Part shown: positions 15,982 to 23,924 of the stretch, piece after piece
Layout: the number at the start of each line of letters is the position of its first letter
Numbering within the stretch: position 1 is the stretch's first letter
Source: Streptomyces sp. SID10853
GTDB lineage: Bacteria; Actinomycetota; Actinomycetes; Streptomycetales; Streptomycetaceae
Reading direction: 5' to 3'
NCBI RefSeq assembly: GCF_010548145.1
Contig: NZ_JAAGLN010000033.1
Span: 1 to 45,152 of the forward strand
DNA: 45,152 bases
Translations under genes and position numbers: made by a program
Notes under the pieces: generated by a model
Database searches by the model: none
Told to the model about the DNA's origin: nothing
The model's input: only the letters and a program-made list of their open reading frames with translations

Positions 15982-17223
15982 ATGTCACCCTCTCCCACCC
16001 CTTCCGCTCCTCCCGGACCCCTTCATCTCGCCGTGGCGCTGGACGGCGCGGGCTGGCACCCTGCCTCCTGGCGTGATCCCCGGTCCAGGCCGGAGGGACT
16101 CTTCACCGCCGGCTACTGGCTGGACGCCGTACAGGAAGCCGAACGCGGCCTCATCGACTTCGTGACGTTCGAGGACGCGCTGTCCCTCCAGTCGACCGAC
16201 CCGTCCGGTGACGACCGGCGCACCGACCAGGTGCGCGGCCGGCTGGACGCGGTCCTGACCGCCGCCGCCGTGGCGCCGCTGACCCGGCACATCGGGCTCG
16301 TACCGACCGCGGTGGTCACCCACACCGAGCCCTTCCACCTCGCGAAGGCCATCGCCACGCTGGACCATGTCAGCGGGGGGCGCGCGGGCGTCCGGGTCCG
16401 GGTCTCCGCCTCGGCGCACGAGGCGGCGCACTTCGGCCGCCGTGACCTGCCGGAGTTCCGGCCGCGGGACCTCGGGCACCCGGCCACGCAGGAGCTGATC
16501 CGTGAACTCTTCGGTGAGGCGGCCGACTACGTCGAGGTGCTGCGCAGGCTCTGGGACAGCTGGGAGGACGACGCCGAGATACGTGACACCGCCACCGGGC
16601 GGTTCATCGACCGTACGAAGCTGCACTACATCGACTTCGAGGGCGAGCGGTTCAGCGTCAAGGGGCCGTCCATCACCCCGCGGTCGCCGCAGGGGCAGCC
16701 GCTGGTCACCGCGCTCGCCCACGGGCCCGTGCCGTACGCGCTCGTGGCGGGCTCCGCGGACGTCGGGTACGTCACGCCGCACGACGCCGCCGGTGCGCGG
16801 GCCGTCACCGACGAGATCCTGGCCGCCCGGGACGCCGCGGGGCGGGGCGGCGAGACCGTCCATGTCTTCGGGGATCTGGTGGTCTTCCTCGACGACACCG
16901 CCACCGCCGCGAAGGCCCGCAGGCAGCGGCTGGACGAGACGGCCGGCGCCCCGCTGACCAGCGACGCCGAGGTGTTCACCGGCACCCCGGCCGAACTGGC
17001 CGACCTGCTGCTCGACCGGCAGCGCGCGGGCCTGACCGGCTACCGGCTGCGCCCCGCCGTGACCGGCCACGACCTGCCCGCCATCACTCGGGGCCTGGTC
17101 CCCGAACTCCAGAGCCGGGGCGCCTTCCGCCGCGCCTACGAGGCCGGATCGCTGCGCGGGCTGCTCGGCCTGACGCGGCCCGCCAACCGTTACGCCCGGG
17201 TCCGGGCCGGAGGACAGTCATGA
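15982..17223 (+). CDS. Luciferase-like (LLM) flavin-dependent monooxygenase, CmoO-like position
   Basis: A 413-residue TIM-barrel flavoprotein of the bacterial luciferase superfamily. Visible landmarks are LHLAVALDGAGWHP at the first strand, RHIGLVPTAVVTHTEPFHLAKAIATLDHVSGGRAGVRV (FMN phosphate region), SPQGQPLVTALAHG and the C-terminal PELQSRGAFR. It would use FMNH2 from a separate reductase, which is not encoded here. GGAAAGG precedes the ATG. The last four bases overlap the next monooxygenase gene. The substrate is inferred as an N-acetylated S-modified cysteine or its oxidation product. Confidence 0.87.
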   Translation: MSPSPTPSAPPGPLHLAVALDGAGWHPASWRDPRSRPEGLFTAGYWLDAVQEAERGLIDFVTFEDALSLQSTDPSGDDRRTDQVRGRLDAVLTAAAVAPLTRHIGLVPTAVVTHTEPFHLAKAIATLDHVSGGRAGVRVRVSASAHEAAHFGRRDLPEFRPRDLGHPATQELIRELFGEAADYVEVLRRLWDSWEDDAEIRDTATGRFIDRTKLHYIDFEGERFSVKGPSITPRSPQGQPLVTALAHGPVPYALVAGSADVGYVTPHDAAGARAVTDEILAARDAAGRGGETVHVFGDLVVFLDDTATAAKARRQRLDETAGAPLTSDAEVFTGTPAELADLLLDRQRAGLTGYRLRPAVTGHDLPAITRGLVPELQSRGAFRRAYEAGSLRGLLGLTRPANRYARVRAGGQS

Positions 17224-18569
17224 GCGACACCCAGAAGCAGATCCACCTCGCGGCCCACTTCCCCGGGGTCAACAACACCACGGTCTGGAGCGACCCGGAG
17301 GCGGGCAGCCAGATCGACTTCGCCTCCTTCAGCCACTTCGCGCGCACCGCGGAGCGGGCCAGGTTCGACTTCCTGTTCCTGGCCGAAGGGCTGCGCCTGC
17401 GGGAGCAGGGCGGCGAGATCTACGACCTGGACGTGGTGGGGCGCCCCGACACGTTCACGGTGCTGGCCGCGCTCGCCGCCGTCACGGACCGGATCGGTCT
17501 CGCCGGCACGATCAACTCCACTTTCAACGAACCGTACGAGGTGGCACGGCAGTTCGCCTCGCTCGACCATCTGTCGGCAGGCCGGGCCGCGTGGAACGTC
17601 GTCACCTCCTGGGACGCCTTCACCGGGGAGAACTTCCGGCGCGGCGGTTTCCTCCCGGAGGCGGACCGCTACACCCGAGCCGAGCAGTTCCTCCGTACCG
17701 CCTGGGAGCTGTTCGACTCCTGGGCCGACGGGGACGTGCCGGCCGACCGGGAGAGCGGGCGGTTCCTGCGGACGCCGGACGCCGGTACGTTCGCCCACCG
17801 CGACCAGCACTTCGACATCGCGGGCCGGTTCAATGTGCCGCGCTCGCCGCAGGGCCGGCCGGTGATCTTCCAGGCGGGCGACTCCGACCAGGGCCGGGAG
17901 TTCGCCGCCGCGACCGCCGACGCGATCTTCAGCAGGCACTCGGCGCCGGAGGCCGGACGGGTCTTCTACCGCGATGTGAAGGGGCGGCTGGCCCGCTACG
18001 GAAGGTCACCGGATGAGCTGCTGATCCTGCCCGCGGCCACCTTCGTACTGGGCGAGACCGACGCCGAAGCTGAGGAGCGCGCCCATGAGGTACGGCGCAG
18101 CCAGGTCAGCGGCCGAACCGCCATCAAGTTCCTGGAACACGTCTGGAACCGGGACCTGTCGGCGTACGACCCGGACGGGCCGCTGCCCGACATCGACCCC
18201 GATACGGGTGAGCACACGGTGGCCCGGGGCCGGGCGAGCGTACGGATGGTGCGTGACCCGCTGGCCACGGCGGCCGAGTGGCGGCAGCGGGCGAAGGCGG
18301 AGGGGCTGTCCATCCGGGAGCTGGTGATCGAGACCAGCGCCCGGCAGACGTTCATCGGTTCGCCCGCCACGGTCGCCGCCGCGGTGAACGCCGCCGTGCA
18401 GAGCGAGGCGTCCGACGGCTTCATCCTGGCCCCGCATCTGGTCCCCGGCGGCCTGGACGAGTTCGCCGACACCGTGGTGCCGCTCCTCCAGGAGCGCGGG
18501 GTCTTCCGCACGGAGTACGAGGGGACGACGCTCCGCGACCATCTCGGGCTTAGCACACCGGGCGCCTGA
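17220..18569 (+). CDS. NtaA/SnaA/DszA-type flavin monooxygenase, YxeK/CmoJ-like
   Basis: A 449-residue LLM monooxygenase of the NtaA/SnaA/DszA/SoxA subgroup, whose members oxidise C-S, C-N or sulfone bonds using FMNH2. Diagnostic stretches are AERARFDFLFLAEG, NSTFNEPYEVARQFASLDHLSAGRAAWNVVTSW, FDIAGRFNVPRSPQGRPVIFQAGDS and DGFILAPHLVPGGLDEFADTVVPLLQERG. The length fits YxeK (about 440). It is last in the operon and coupled to the first monooxygenase by a four-base overlap. In Bacillus, YxeK splits N-acetylated S-(2-succino)cysteine; that reaction is a reasonable but unproven guess here. Confidence 0.9.
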   Translation: MSDTQKQIHLAAHFPGVNNTTVWSDPEAGSQIDFASFSHFARTAERARFDFLFLAEGLRLREQGGEIYDLDVVGRPDTFTVLAALAAVTDRIGLAGTINSTFNEPYEVARQFASLDHLSAGRAAWNVVTSWDAFTGENFRRGGFLPEADRYTRAEQFLRTAWELFDSWADGDVPADRESGRFLRTPDAGTFAHRDQHFDIAGRFNVPRSPQGRPVIFQAGDSDQGREFAAATADAIFSRHSAPEAGRVFYRDVKGRLARYGRSPDELLILPAATFVLGETDAEAEERAHEVRRSQVSGRTAIKFLEHVWNRDLSAYDPDGPLPDIDPDTGEHTVARGRASVRMVRDPLATAAEWRQRAKAEGLSIRELVIETSARQTFIGSPATVAAAVNAAVQSEASDGFILAPHLVPGGLDEFADTVVPLLQERGVFRTEYEGTTLRDHLGLSTPGA

Positions 18570-18644
18570 GACGGCCCGAGCCGATGCCAACACGCTTTGT
18601 GGGATGCCCTGTTGGCCTGGGCACGCCCTCCAGGCGACGGCTGG

Positions 18645-18686
18645 TCAGCGCACGGCTTCCTGTGCTCAGCGCACGGCTTCCTGTGC
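18645..18686 (-). repeat. Perfect 21-bp tandem duplication across a stop codon
   Basis: Copies at 18645-18665 and 18666-18686 are identical. On the minus strand each encodes AQEAVR followed by TGA, so the oxidoreductase gene ends in one copy and an in-frame repeat of its last six codons plus stop lies directly after it. Confidence 0.92.
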
Positions 18687-19538
18687 CAGGTGCTCGCGCA
18701 GGACCGTGCGCAGCCCGAGGGGCTCGCGGCCGAGCAGGGTGGCCAACGTCGGGTCGACGGCGGTGAATTCACCCGCCCGGCTCGCCGCGAAGATGCCCAG
18801 CAGCTGGCCCGCCACCTCGGCGGGGGCTCCATGGCCCAGCAGGTCCTGCCGGTACTGCGGGTCGGGGACGGTGGTCCTGGTGATGGTGCGGCCCGTGACC
18901 TCGGTGGCGAGGCGCGCGATGTCGCCGAAGGTCAGCGCCTGCGCCCCCGTGAGCGGCGGGGTGGGCCCGTCGAAGCGGCCCTCGTCGGCCAGGATGACGG
19001 CGGTGGCCTCGGCGAGGTCGGCATGCGCGGTCCAGGTGACGGCGCCGTCCGCGGGGAGCGCGATCTCGCCCGCCGCCAGGCCCGGGCCCGCCAGCTGGAG
19101 GGCGCTGGCGGCATAGAAGCCGTTACGCAGGGAGGTGAACGGCACGCCGGACGCGCGCAGGGCATCCTCGGTGGCGGCGTGGTCGCGGCACGCCTGGAAG
19201 TGCGAGGTGGCGCCCGCGCCCATCTGGCTGGTGTAGAGGATGCGGCGGGCGCCGGCGGCGACGGCACCGTCGATCGCGGCGCGGTGGTCCCGTACGGTCT
19301 CCTCGCCCATCTTGTCGACGGACACGATCAGCACCTGGGAAGCGCCCTCGAAGGAGTGGGCGAGGCTGTCCGCGTCGGTGAAGTCACCGCGCCGCACCCG
19401 GACGCCCAGGTCGGCGAACGCTTGGGCCTTCTGCGGGTCCCGGACGCTCACGCCGACCTGGCCGGCCGGGACGCGCGTCAGCAGCCTCTCGACGACCTGG
19501 CGTCCGAGCTTCCCGGTGGCTCCGGTCACGATGATCAT
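18666..19538 (-). CDS. NAD(P)H-binding oxidoreductase (NmrA/QOR2-like atypical SDR)
   Basis: A 290-residue Rossmann protein starting MIIVTGATGKLGRQVVERLL, with GxxGxxG for NAD(P)H. The body matches the NmrA/QorB group: VSVRDPQKAQAFADLGVRVRRGDFTDADSL, then ILYTSQMGAGATSHFQACRDHAATEDALRASGVPFTSLRNGFYA. Relatives reduce quinones with NADPH. The ATG at 19538 has GGAGAG upstream and starts the conserved strand; an upstream extension is unlikely. It is divergent from a TetR gene, probably its repressor. Confidence 0.87.
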   Translation of the reverse strand: MIIVTGATGKLGRQVVERLLTRVPAGQVGVSVRDPQKAQAFADLGVRVRRGDFTDADSLAHSFEGASQVLIVSVDKMGEETVRDHRAAIDGAVAAGARRILYTSQMGAGATSHFQACRDHAATEDALRASGVPFTSLRNGFYAASALQLAGPGLAAGEIALPADGAVTWTAHADLAEATAVILADEGRFDGPTPPLTGAQALTFGDIARLATEVTGRTITRTTVPDPQYRQDLLGHGAPAEVAGQLLGIFAASRAGEFTAVDPTLATLLGREPLGLRTVLREHLAQEAVR

Positions 19539-19573
19539 GAATCTCTCCAGCGATAGTTCCATTGGAATCACCT

Positions 19574-19627
19574 TTACGGTAACATTGATATTTCCGAGGG
19601 AACAGCCCGAGTGGTATCAGCGGTATC
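19574..19627. promoter_or_regulatory. Divergent control region of oxidoreductase and TetR genes
   Basis: The palindrome TTACGGTAA (19574-19582) lies on the oxidoreductase side. GGTATC occurs twice (19613-19618, 19622-19627) just before the TetR start. TATCGT (19624-19629) is six bases before the TetR ATG, which has no ribosome site, so that mRNA may be leaderless and its -10 box would sit inside the second GGTATC. Confidence 0.45.
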
Positions 19628-19635
19628 GTTGACAC

Positions 19636-20391
19636 ATGTCACCACGCCCATCCGACAGGGACGGCGCAACCGCCGTCGACCCCACCACCCCGGCCGCGGA
19701 CCGGGAGGAGCCCCGGCAGCGAGTCATCGAGGCAGCCGCCGATCTGCTGGCGCGCGAGGGCCGCGACGCGGTCACCACCCGCGCGGTCGCGGTCGCGGCC
19801 GGACTGCAACCCCCGGCCATCTACCGGCTGTTCGGCGACAAGGCGGGGCTGCTCGACGCGGTGTCGGAGTACGGCTTCGCCACTTTCCTCGCGACCAAGC
19901 AGGGCGAGCACGCCGCACCCGAGCCGAAGGACCCCATCGAGGGCCTGCGGGCCGGCTGGGACCTGGCGGTCGAGTTCGGCCTGGCCAACCCGGCCCTCTA
20001 CACCCTGATGTACAGCGAGCCCACCAGGGGCACCTCGGCCGCCTTCCAGGCCGGCATGAAGATCCTCATGGGCCGCATCAGGCGCCTCGCCGCAGACGGC
20101 TGGCTCCGCGTCGACGAGGACCTCGCGGCCGCGCTGATCCACGCCACGGCGCGCGGCGCGGTGCTCACCTGGCTGTCACTGCCCGAGGAGCGGCGCGACC
20201 CGGCGCTGCTGACCACCCTGCGGGAGTCCATGGTGACCGCGGTGACCTACGACGAGCCGGCCGTGCAGACGGCAGGCCCGGCGGGCGCCGCCCGCGCCCT
20301 GCTGGCCACGCTCCCCGACCAGACGACGCTCAGCGGCGCTGAGCAGCATCTGCTGAGGGAGTGGCTGGCCCGCCTCACGTCCGACGACTGA
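19636..20391 (+). CDS. TetR/AcrR family transcriptional regulator
   Basis: A 251-residue regulator. The N-terminal HTH is VTTRAVAVAAGLQPPAIYRLFGDKAGLLDAV (about 46-76), preceded by the usual helix QRVIEAAADLLAREG. The C-terminal domain (TetR_C-like ligand pocket, with NPALYTLMYSEPTRGTSAAFQAG) is typical of SCO-type actinobacterial members. It is divergent from the NAD(P)H oxidoreductase gene and probably represses it and itself. The ligand is unknown. Confidence 0.9.
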   Translation: MSPRPSDRDGATAVDPTTPAADREEPRQRVIEAAADLLAREGRDAVTTRAVAVAAGLQPPAIYRLFGDKAGLLDAVSEYGFATFLATKQGEHAAPEPKDPIEGLRAGWDLAVEFGLANPALYTLMYSEPTRGTSAAFQAGMKILMGRIRRLAADGWLRVDEDLAAALIHATARGAVLTWLSLPEERRDPALLTTLRESMVTAVTYDEPAVQTAGPAGAARALLATLPDQTTLSGAEQHLLREWLARLTSDD

Positions 20392-20439
20392 AACGCCGCA
20401 CCGGAACCGCCCTTCGCTCACCATGATCAATAGTCTGTC

Positions 20440-20465
20440 GGCAGACGCGTGACCTCGCGTCTGCC
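20440..20465. terminator. Perfect 10-bp hairpin between TetR gene and secreted protein gene
   Basis: GGCAGACGCG (20440-20449) pairs with CGCGTCTGCC (20456-20465) around a six-base loop. It may terminate the TetR gene, but it lies only 24 bases before the next start codon, so it could instead be a palindromic operator or part of a 5' UTR. Confidence 0.45.
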
Positions 20466-20489
20466 GGAGAGAAAGGCGAGCGAACCCCA

Positions 20490-21446
20490 GTGAAACTCCC
20501 CATGGTGCAGCGGATGGTCTGGCTCACGGCGGCGACGGCGCTGCTGACGACGCTCGGCATCGCCCCGGCCGGAGCGGCCGGCACGGCCGGCGGGCAGGAC
20601 GCGGCGGCCGGCTGGCAGAAGGTGGGCGGCGACGCCCTCAGCGGTGTCAGCGGCATCGCGTACGAAGGGCACGCCACGCACGGAGCGGGCGTGAGCGCCC
20701 TGGTCGTGCACGACAACAAGGACACCGGGCAGCAGCGCCTGTCCCGGATCACTCTGCGCAAGGACTCCGACCGCGTCTCTCCGGTCACCTGGGACGGGCC
20801 GGAGCCCGTGGACCTGGAGGCCGTAGAAGCCGTCCCGGGGCAGCCATCGGAGTATCTGGCGCTCGCCAGCCGTGGCATCGTCTACCACCTCGAGGTCACC
20901 GGCTCCACAGCGAAGGTCCTCGACTACGCGCCGCTCCCGGCGATCGGCCAGGGCGACAACTTCGAGAGCCTCGCACTGGTATCCCGTAACAACCACCTCG
21001 CCGCCCTGTGGGCAGACCGCGGCGCGGGCCGGGACCGCCCCGCCACGCTGTACTCGGCGTCCCTCAGCTTCGACGAGTGGGGACAGGCGCAGTTCGGCGG
21101 CGTGGCCCACCAGGCGTACCGGGCCGCGTACCCGACCGACCAGGAGACCAGGCATATCTCGGACATCTCGGTGACCGACTCCGGCCGGATCCTGGTGAGT
21201 TCGGCGGCGGACGCGGGCGACGACGGCCCCTTCGACTCCGCGGTGAGCGACGCCGGCCGGGTCGCCGTGTCGGGGACCGGCCAGGTGCGGGTCACGCCGG
21301 CAGCCTCACCGACCGTGCTCAAGACCTTCCCCCAGCACAAGATCGAGGGGGTGGAGTGCCTGCCGGGGACCACCGAGGCCCTCCTCGGCACGGACGACGA
21401 GAACCTCGGCGGATACGTACAGGCCCTGCCGCTCTGCAAGGGCTGA
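20490..21446 (+). CDS. Secreted protein of unknown function, beta-propeller-like
   Basis: A 318-residue exported protein. The GTG start has AAAGGCGAG upstream. The signal peptide spans roughly 1-30 (KLPMVQRMVWLTAATALLTTLGIAPAGA). The mature protein consists of repeated beta strands with turns such as LSGVSGIAYEG, LEAVEAVPGQPSEYLALASRG, NFESLALVSRNNHLAALWADRG and IEGVECLPGTTEALLGTDDENLGG; these repeats suggest a six- or seven-bladed propeller similar to esterase-like or SdiA-regulated proteins. No catalytic motif is recognisable. It is followed after 102 bases by the secreted protease gene. Confidence 0.75.
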   Translation: MKLPMVQRMVWLTAATALLTTLGIAPAGAAGTAGGQDAAAGWQKVGGDALSGVSGIAYEGHATHGAGVSALVVHDNKDTGQQRLSRITLRKDSDRVSPVTWDGPEPVDLEAVEAVPGQPSEYLALASRGIVYHLEVTGSTAKVLDYAPLPAIGQGDNFESLALVSRNNHLAALWADRGAGRDRPATLYSASLSFDEWGQAQFGGVAHQAYRAAYPTDQETRHISDISVTDSGRILVSSAADAGDDGPFDSAVSDAGRVAVSGTGQVRVTPAASPTVLKTFPQHKIEGVECLPGTTEALLGTDDENLGGYVQALPLCKG

Positions 21447-21498
21447 CGCGGGCCCCGTCGGCGCCCTTCCGTCGAGGCGTACGGGCCGACATCACCGG

Positions 21499-21526
21499 CT
21501 GACAGGAAACTGACAAGAAGCTGACA
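21499..21526 (+). promoter_or_regulatory. Three CTGACA direct repeats at 11-bp spacing
   Basis: CTGACA occurs at 21499-21504, 21510-21515 and 21521-21526, exactly one helical turn apart, 23 bases before the protease start codon. This is the geometry of OmpR/PhoB-type response-regulator sites. The sequence does not match the Streptomyces PHO box GTTCACC. Confidence 0.6.
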
Positions 21527-21548
21527 GCGGTCCCGCACCCTTTGACCC

Positions 21549-22622
21549 ATGCGATATCTGTCGAATCCCTTCCGTGGTTCCCTGTTCCGTCCGCCGCCGC
21601 GGCACATCATCGCGGCAGCCGTGGCGGCGGCAGCAGGAGTGTCCCTGCTGGCCGCCGCCCCGGCTCCGGCAGCGGAACACCCCGCCGCCGGCCAGGTGGC
21701 CGTCCACCAGCAGGCGGTCACCGCGGCACAGCAGCAGGCGGTGCTCCAGTACTGGACACCGGAGCGCATCGCGGCGCTCACCACCCCGGCGTCCGGCAAG
21801 CCGCCCGCGGGCGGCCCCGACGGCGCGCCCTGGACCTCCGGGAACGCGCTGTCGAAGACCGTCGGACGGCTGTTCTTCACCGACCACGGCGAGGACATCA
21901 GCTGTACCGCCACCGTGATCCGGAGCGCCAACCGGAGCACGGTGGTGACCGCGGGCCACTGCGTGGACAACACCGACCTGCTGGGTGAGAACAACCAGTG
22001 GGCGACGAACGAGATGTTCGTGCCCGGATACCACGACGGCCAGGCGCCCTACGGCAAATTCGTCGGCCGTACGGGCGTCGCCGACGCCACCTGGCTGGCC
22101 AACGACCAGCAGCACGCGGAGAAGTACGACGCCTACGACCAGGCTTTCGTCGTGCTGAACCCGAATGAGCGGGGCCAGAAGCTGCAGGATGCGGTCGGCG
22201 CCGCACAGGAGATCGGCTTCGACCAGCCCGGCGACGTGCCCAGCGACTCCTTCGGCTACCCGCGCGCCGCCAACGACCCCGCGCGCGAGGGCCTCCCCGA
22301 GTACACGGGTGAGCGTCTCGCGTACTGCTCGGGGACCGGCAGGGAATACCCCGGTACGCCCGAATTCCCCGAGCCACCCGGCCTGTTCGGCCTGCCGTGC
22401 ACTATGGGCGGCGGCTCCAGCGGCGGGCCGCGGATCACCGGCCTGCACCCGGTGACCGGTGTGGGCACGGTGGTCGGCGACAACACGCAGAGCGCGTTCT
22501 TCGACAGCGCGGGCGTCCCCTGCCCGGTCGAGTCCCAGGACAACTGCGTCCGCTACCTCGTCGGCCCGCGGTTCAGCTCGGCGATCACCGAGCCGCTGTA
22601 CGACGTGGCCCAGCGGGCGTGA
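21549..22622 (+). CDS. Secreted trypsin-like serine peptidase (S1 fold)
   Basis: A 357-residue exported protease. The signal peptide is long (positive MRYLSNPFRGSLFRPPPR, then an Ala-rich core ending near residue 42). The triad is readable: His137 in VVTAGHCVD, Asp197 in YDAYDQAFVV and Ser291 in TMGGGSSGGP. Cys pairs (119/138 and 260/284) suit disulfides. A region of about 60 residues between signal and domain may be a propeptide. GGGSSGGP instead of GDSGGP is the variant seen in V8-like and many Streptomyces peptidases. Three CTGACA repeats upstream suggest control by a response regulator. Confidence 0.88.
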   Translation: MRYLSNPFRGSLFRPPPRHIIAAAVAAAAGVSLLAAAPAPAAEHPAAGQVAVHQQAVTAAQQQAVLQYWTPERIAALTTPASGKPPAGGPDGAPWTSGNALSKTVGRLFFTDHGEDISCTATVIRSANRSTVVTAGHCVDNTDLLGENNQWATNEMFVPGYHDGQAPYGKFVGRTGVADATWLANDQQHAEKYDAYDQAFVVLNPNERGQKLQDAVGAAQEIGFDQPGDVPSDSFGYPRAANDPAREGLPEYTGERLAYCSGTGREYPGTPEFPEPPGLFGLPCTMGGGSSGGPRITGLHPVTGVGTVVGDNTQSAFFDSAGVPCPVESQDNCVRYLVGPRFSSAITEPLYDVAQRA

Positions 22623-22679
22623 GCGGCGCCGAACGGGCCGTCCGCTAGCGGGCCGTACCAAGAGAGACGGCCGGAGAGA

Positions 22680-22708
22680 GCCGGCCCCCGTCACACGCGG
22701 GGGCCGGC
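22680..22708. terminator. Bidirectional terminator hairpin
   Basis: A perfect 11-bp stem (GCCGGCCCCCG at 22680-22690, CGGGGGCCGGC at 22698-22708) with a 7-base loop separates the converging protease and methyltransferase genes. Confidence 0.75.
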
Positions 22709-22719
22709 CCTCGGCGTTC

Positions 22720-23580
22720 TCAGTGCGCCGCGCGCACCGCCGAGACCAGCCCGCCGGGGCCCTCGTCCTGCTGCGGCGGGGTGCGCACCGGACGTCCGTA
22801 GGCTTCGGCGCGCTCACGCAAGGTGAAGGTCTCCGCCTCCCAGCCGAGGCCGTCCAGCCAGCCGACCGGGTCCTCCGGCATCTCCGAGATCCACATCGAC
22901 GCCGCCGCTCCCGGAGCGGCGTCCCCGCGGAAGCGGTCGACCACACCGCGCGGGGCCAGTGTCAGGCCCATCCTGCTGCCCGCAGCCGACAGCTCGCCGA
23001 CCCGTTCGAGCAGCAACTGCACCGCGTCATCGGGCAGATAGATCAGCAGCCCCTCGGCGATCCACACTGTCGGCTGCGCCGGATCGTGTCCGGCCGCGGC
23101 CAGGGCGCCGGGCCAGTCATCGCGCAGGTCGACCGGGACGGTGATCCGCTCACAGCGCGGAACGGCCTGTTCCTGGCGGAGCACCGCGGCCTTGAAGCCC
23201 AGCGGTTCGGCCGTGTCGACCTCGAACAGCCGGGTCCCCGCAGGCCAGTCCATCCGGAAGGCCCTGCTGTCCATCCCGGCCCCGAGCAGCACGACCTGCC
23301 GGACACCCGACGTGACCGCCCGGTCCAGCAGATCGTCCAGGAACTTCGTCCGGATGACGATCGAGAAGGCCACGCCGAGCCGGCGGCGTCGGGCCGCCTC
23401 GTCCGCGCTCGGGAGCGACGGCACCCCGGGGCCGATCCCGCCGGCCGTGGCGAAGGCCGACGCCAGCGGGTCCCGGAACAGCGGCTGCTCGCGTGCCGTC
23501 TCCTTCGCACGTACCCGGGCCACGCCCACGGCAGTGGCCCACACTCCGAACGGCTCGGCCCGTCCCGCCCCATCAGCCAT
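22720..23580 (-). CDS. SAM-dependent methyltransferase (PPM1/LCMT-like, TIGR00027 type)
   Basis: A 286-residue class I methyltransferase of the leucine carboxyl methyltransferase-like group common in actinobacteria. Motif I is QVVLLGAGMDSRAFRMDWPAGTRLFEVDTAEPLGFK, and the later motif is PTVWIAEGLLIYLPDDAVQLLLERV. The N-terminus contains RVRAKETAREQPLFRDPLASAFA, typical of the family. No signal peptide is visible. It probably O-methylates a carboxylate or polyketide-like acceptor; no biosynthetic genes lie nearby to tell which. Confidence 0.87.
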   Translation of the reverse strand: MADGAGRAEPFGVWATAVGVARVRAKETAREQPLFRDPLASAFATAGGIGPGVPSLPSADEAARRRRLGVAFSIVIRTKFLDDLLDRAVTSGVRQVVLLGAGMDSRAFRMDWPAGTRLFEVDTAEPLGFKAAVLRQEQAVPRCERITVPVDLRDDWPGALAAAGHDPAQPTVWIAEGLLIYLPDDAVQLLLERVGELSAAGSRMGLTLAPRGVVDRFRGDAAPGAAASMWISEMPEDPVGWLDGLGWEAETFTLRERAEAYGRPVRTPPQQDEGPGGLVSAVRAAH

Positions 23581-23652
23581 GCGTTCAGCCTAGGCCGCCG
23601 AGCCCCGGACACGGGCGCCGGGCTGGGTCCCCACGGCTCCGGAAAACGATCG

Positions 23653-23686
23653 AGGGCCTCGTACCACCGAAGTGATACGAGGCCCT
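23653..23686 (-). terminator. Intrinsic terminator of the tRNA-Pro gene
   Basis: A perfect 11-bp stem (AGGGCCTCGTA at 23653-23663, TACGAGGCCCT at 23676-23686) with an inner CAC/GTG pairing. On the minus strand it is followed by TTTTCC after a short gap, so it has a T-rich tail. It begins 29 bases after the tRNA. Confidence 0.8.
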
Positions 23687-23714
23687 GACCTGGGCTCGAA
23701 GCCCTACTGCACCG

Positions 23715-23788
<74 letters not shown>

Positions 23789-23886
23789 GTGCCGCTTCGG
23801 ACCCGGGGCTTCCCCGGCCGAACGCGCACCGAAACAATACCGCACTCCACCCGGTGGTCACGAACCCGTTTCCCCCGGCCGACCGC

Positions 23887-23914
23887 TTGACCTCAAGTGC
23901 GCTTGATGTTGGAT
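23887..23914 (+). promoter_or_regulatory. Promoter with SoxR/MerR-like operator
   Basis: TTGACC (-35, 23887-23892) and TTGGAT (-10, 23909-23914) are separated by 16 bases. Between them, CCTCAAG (23891-23897) and CTTGATG (23902-23908) form an inverted repeat with a 4-base centre. This resembles the SoxR box CCTCAAG-n4-CTTGAGG with one mismatch. The ATG at 23925 is 11 bases past the -10 and has no ribosome site, so the mRNA may be leaderless. Confidence 0.55.
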
Positions 23915-23924
23915 CGTCGGCCGC

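Noticed and set aside
21499..21526. PHO box (PhoP direct repeats)
   Set aside because: Spacing of 11 fits, but the repeated word is CTGACA rather than GTTCACC or close variants.
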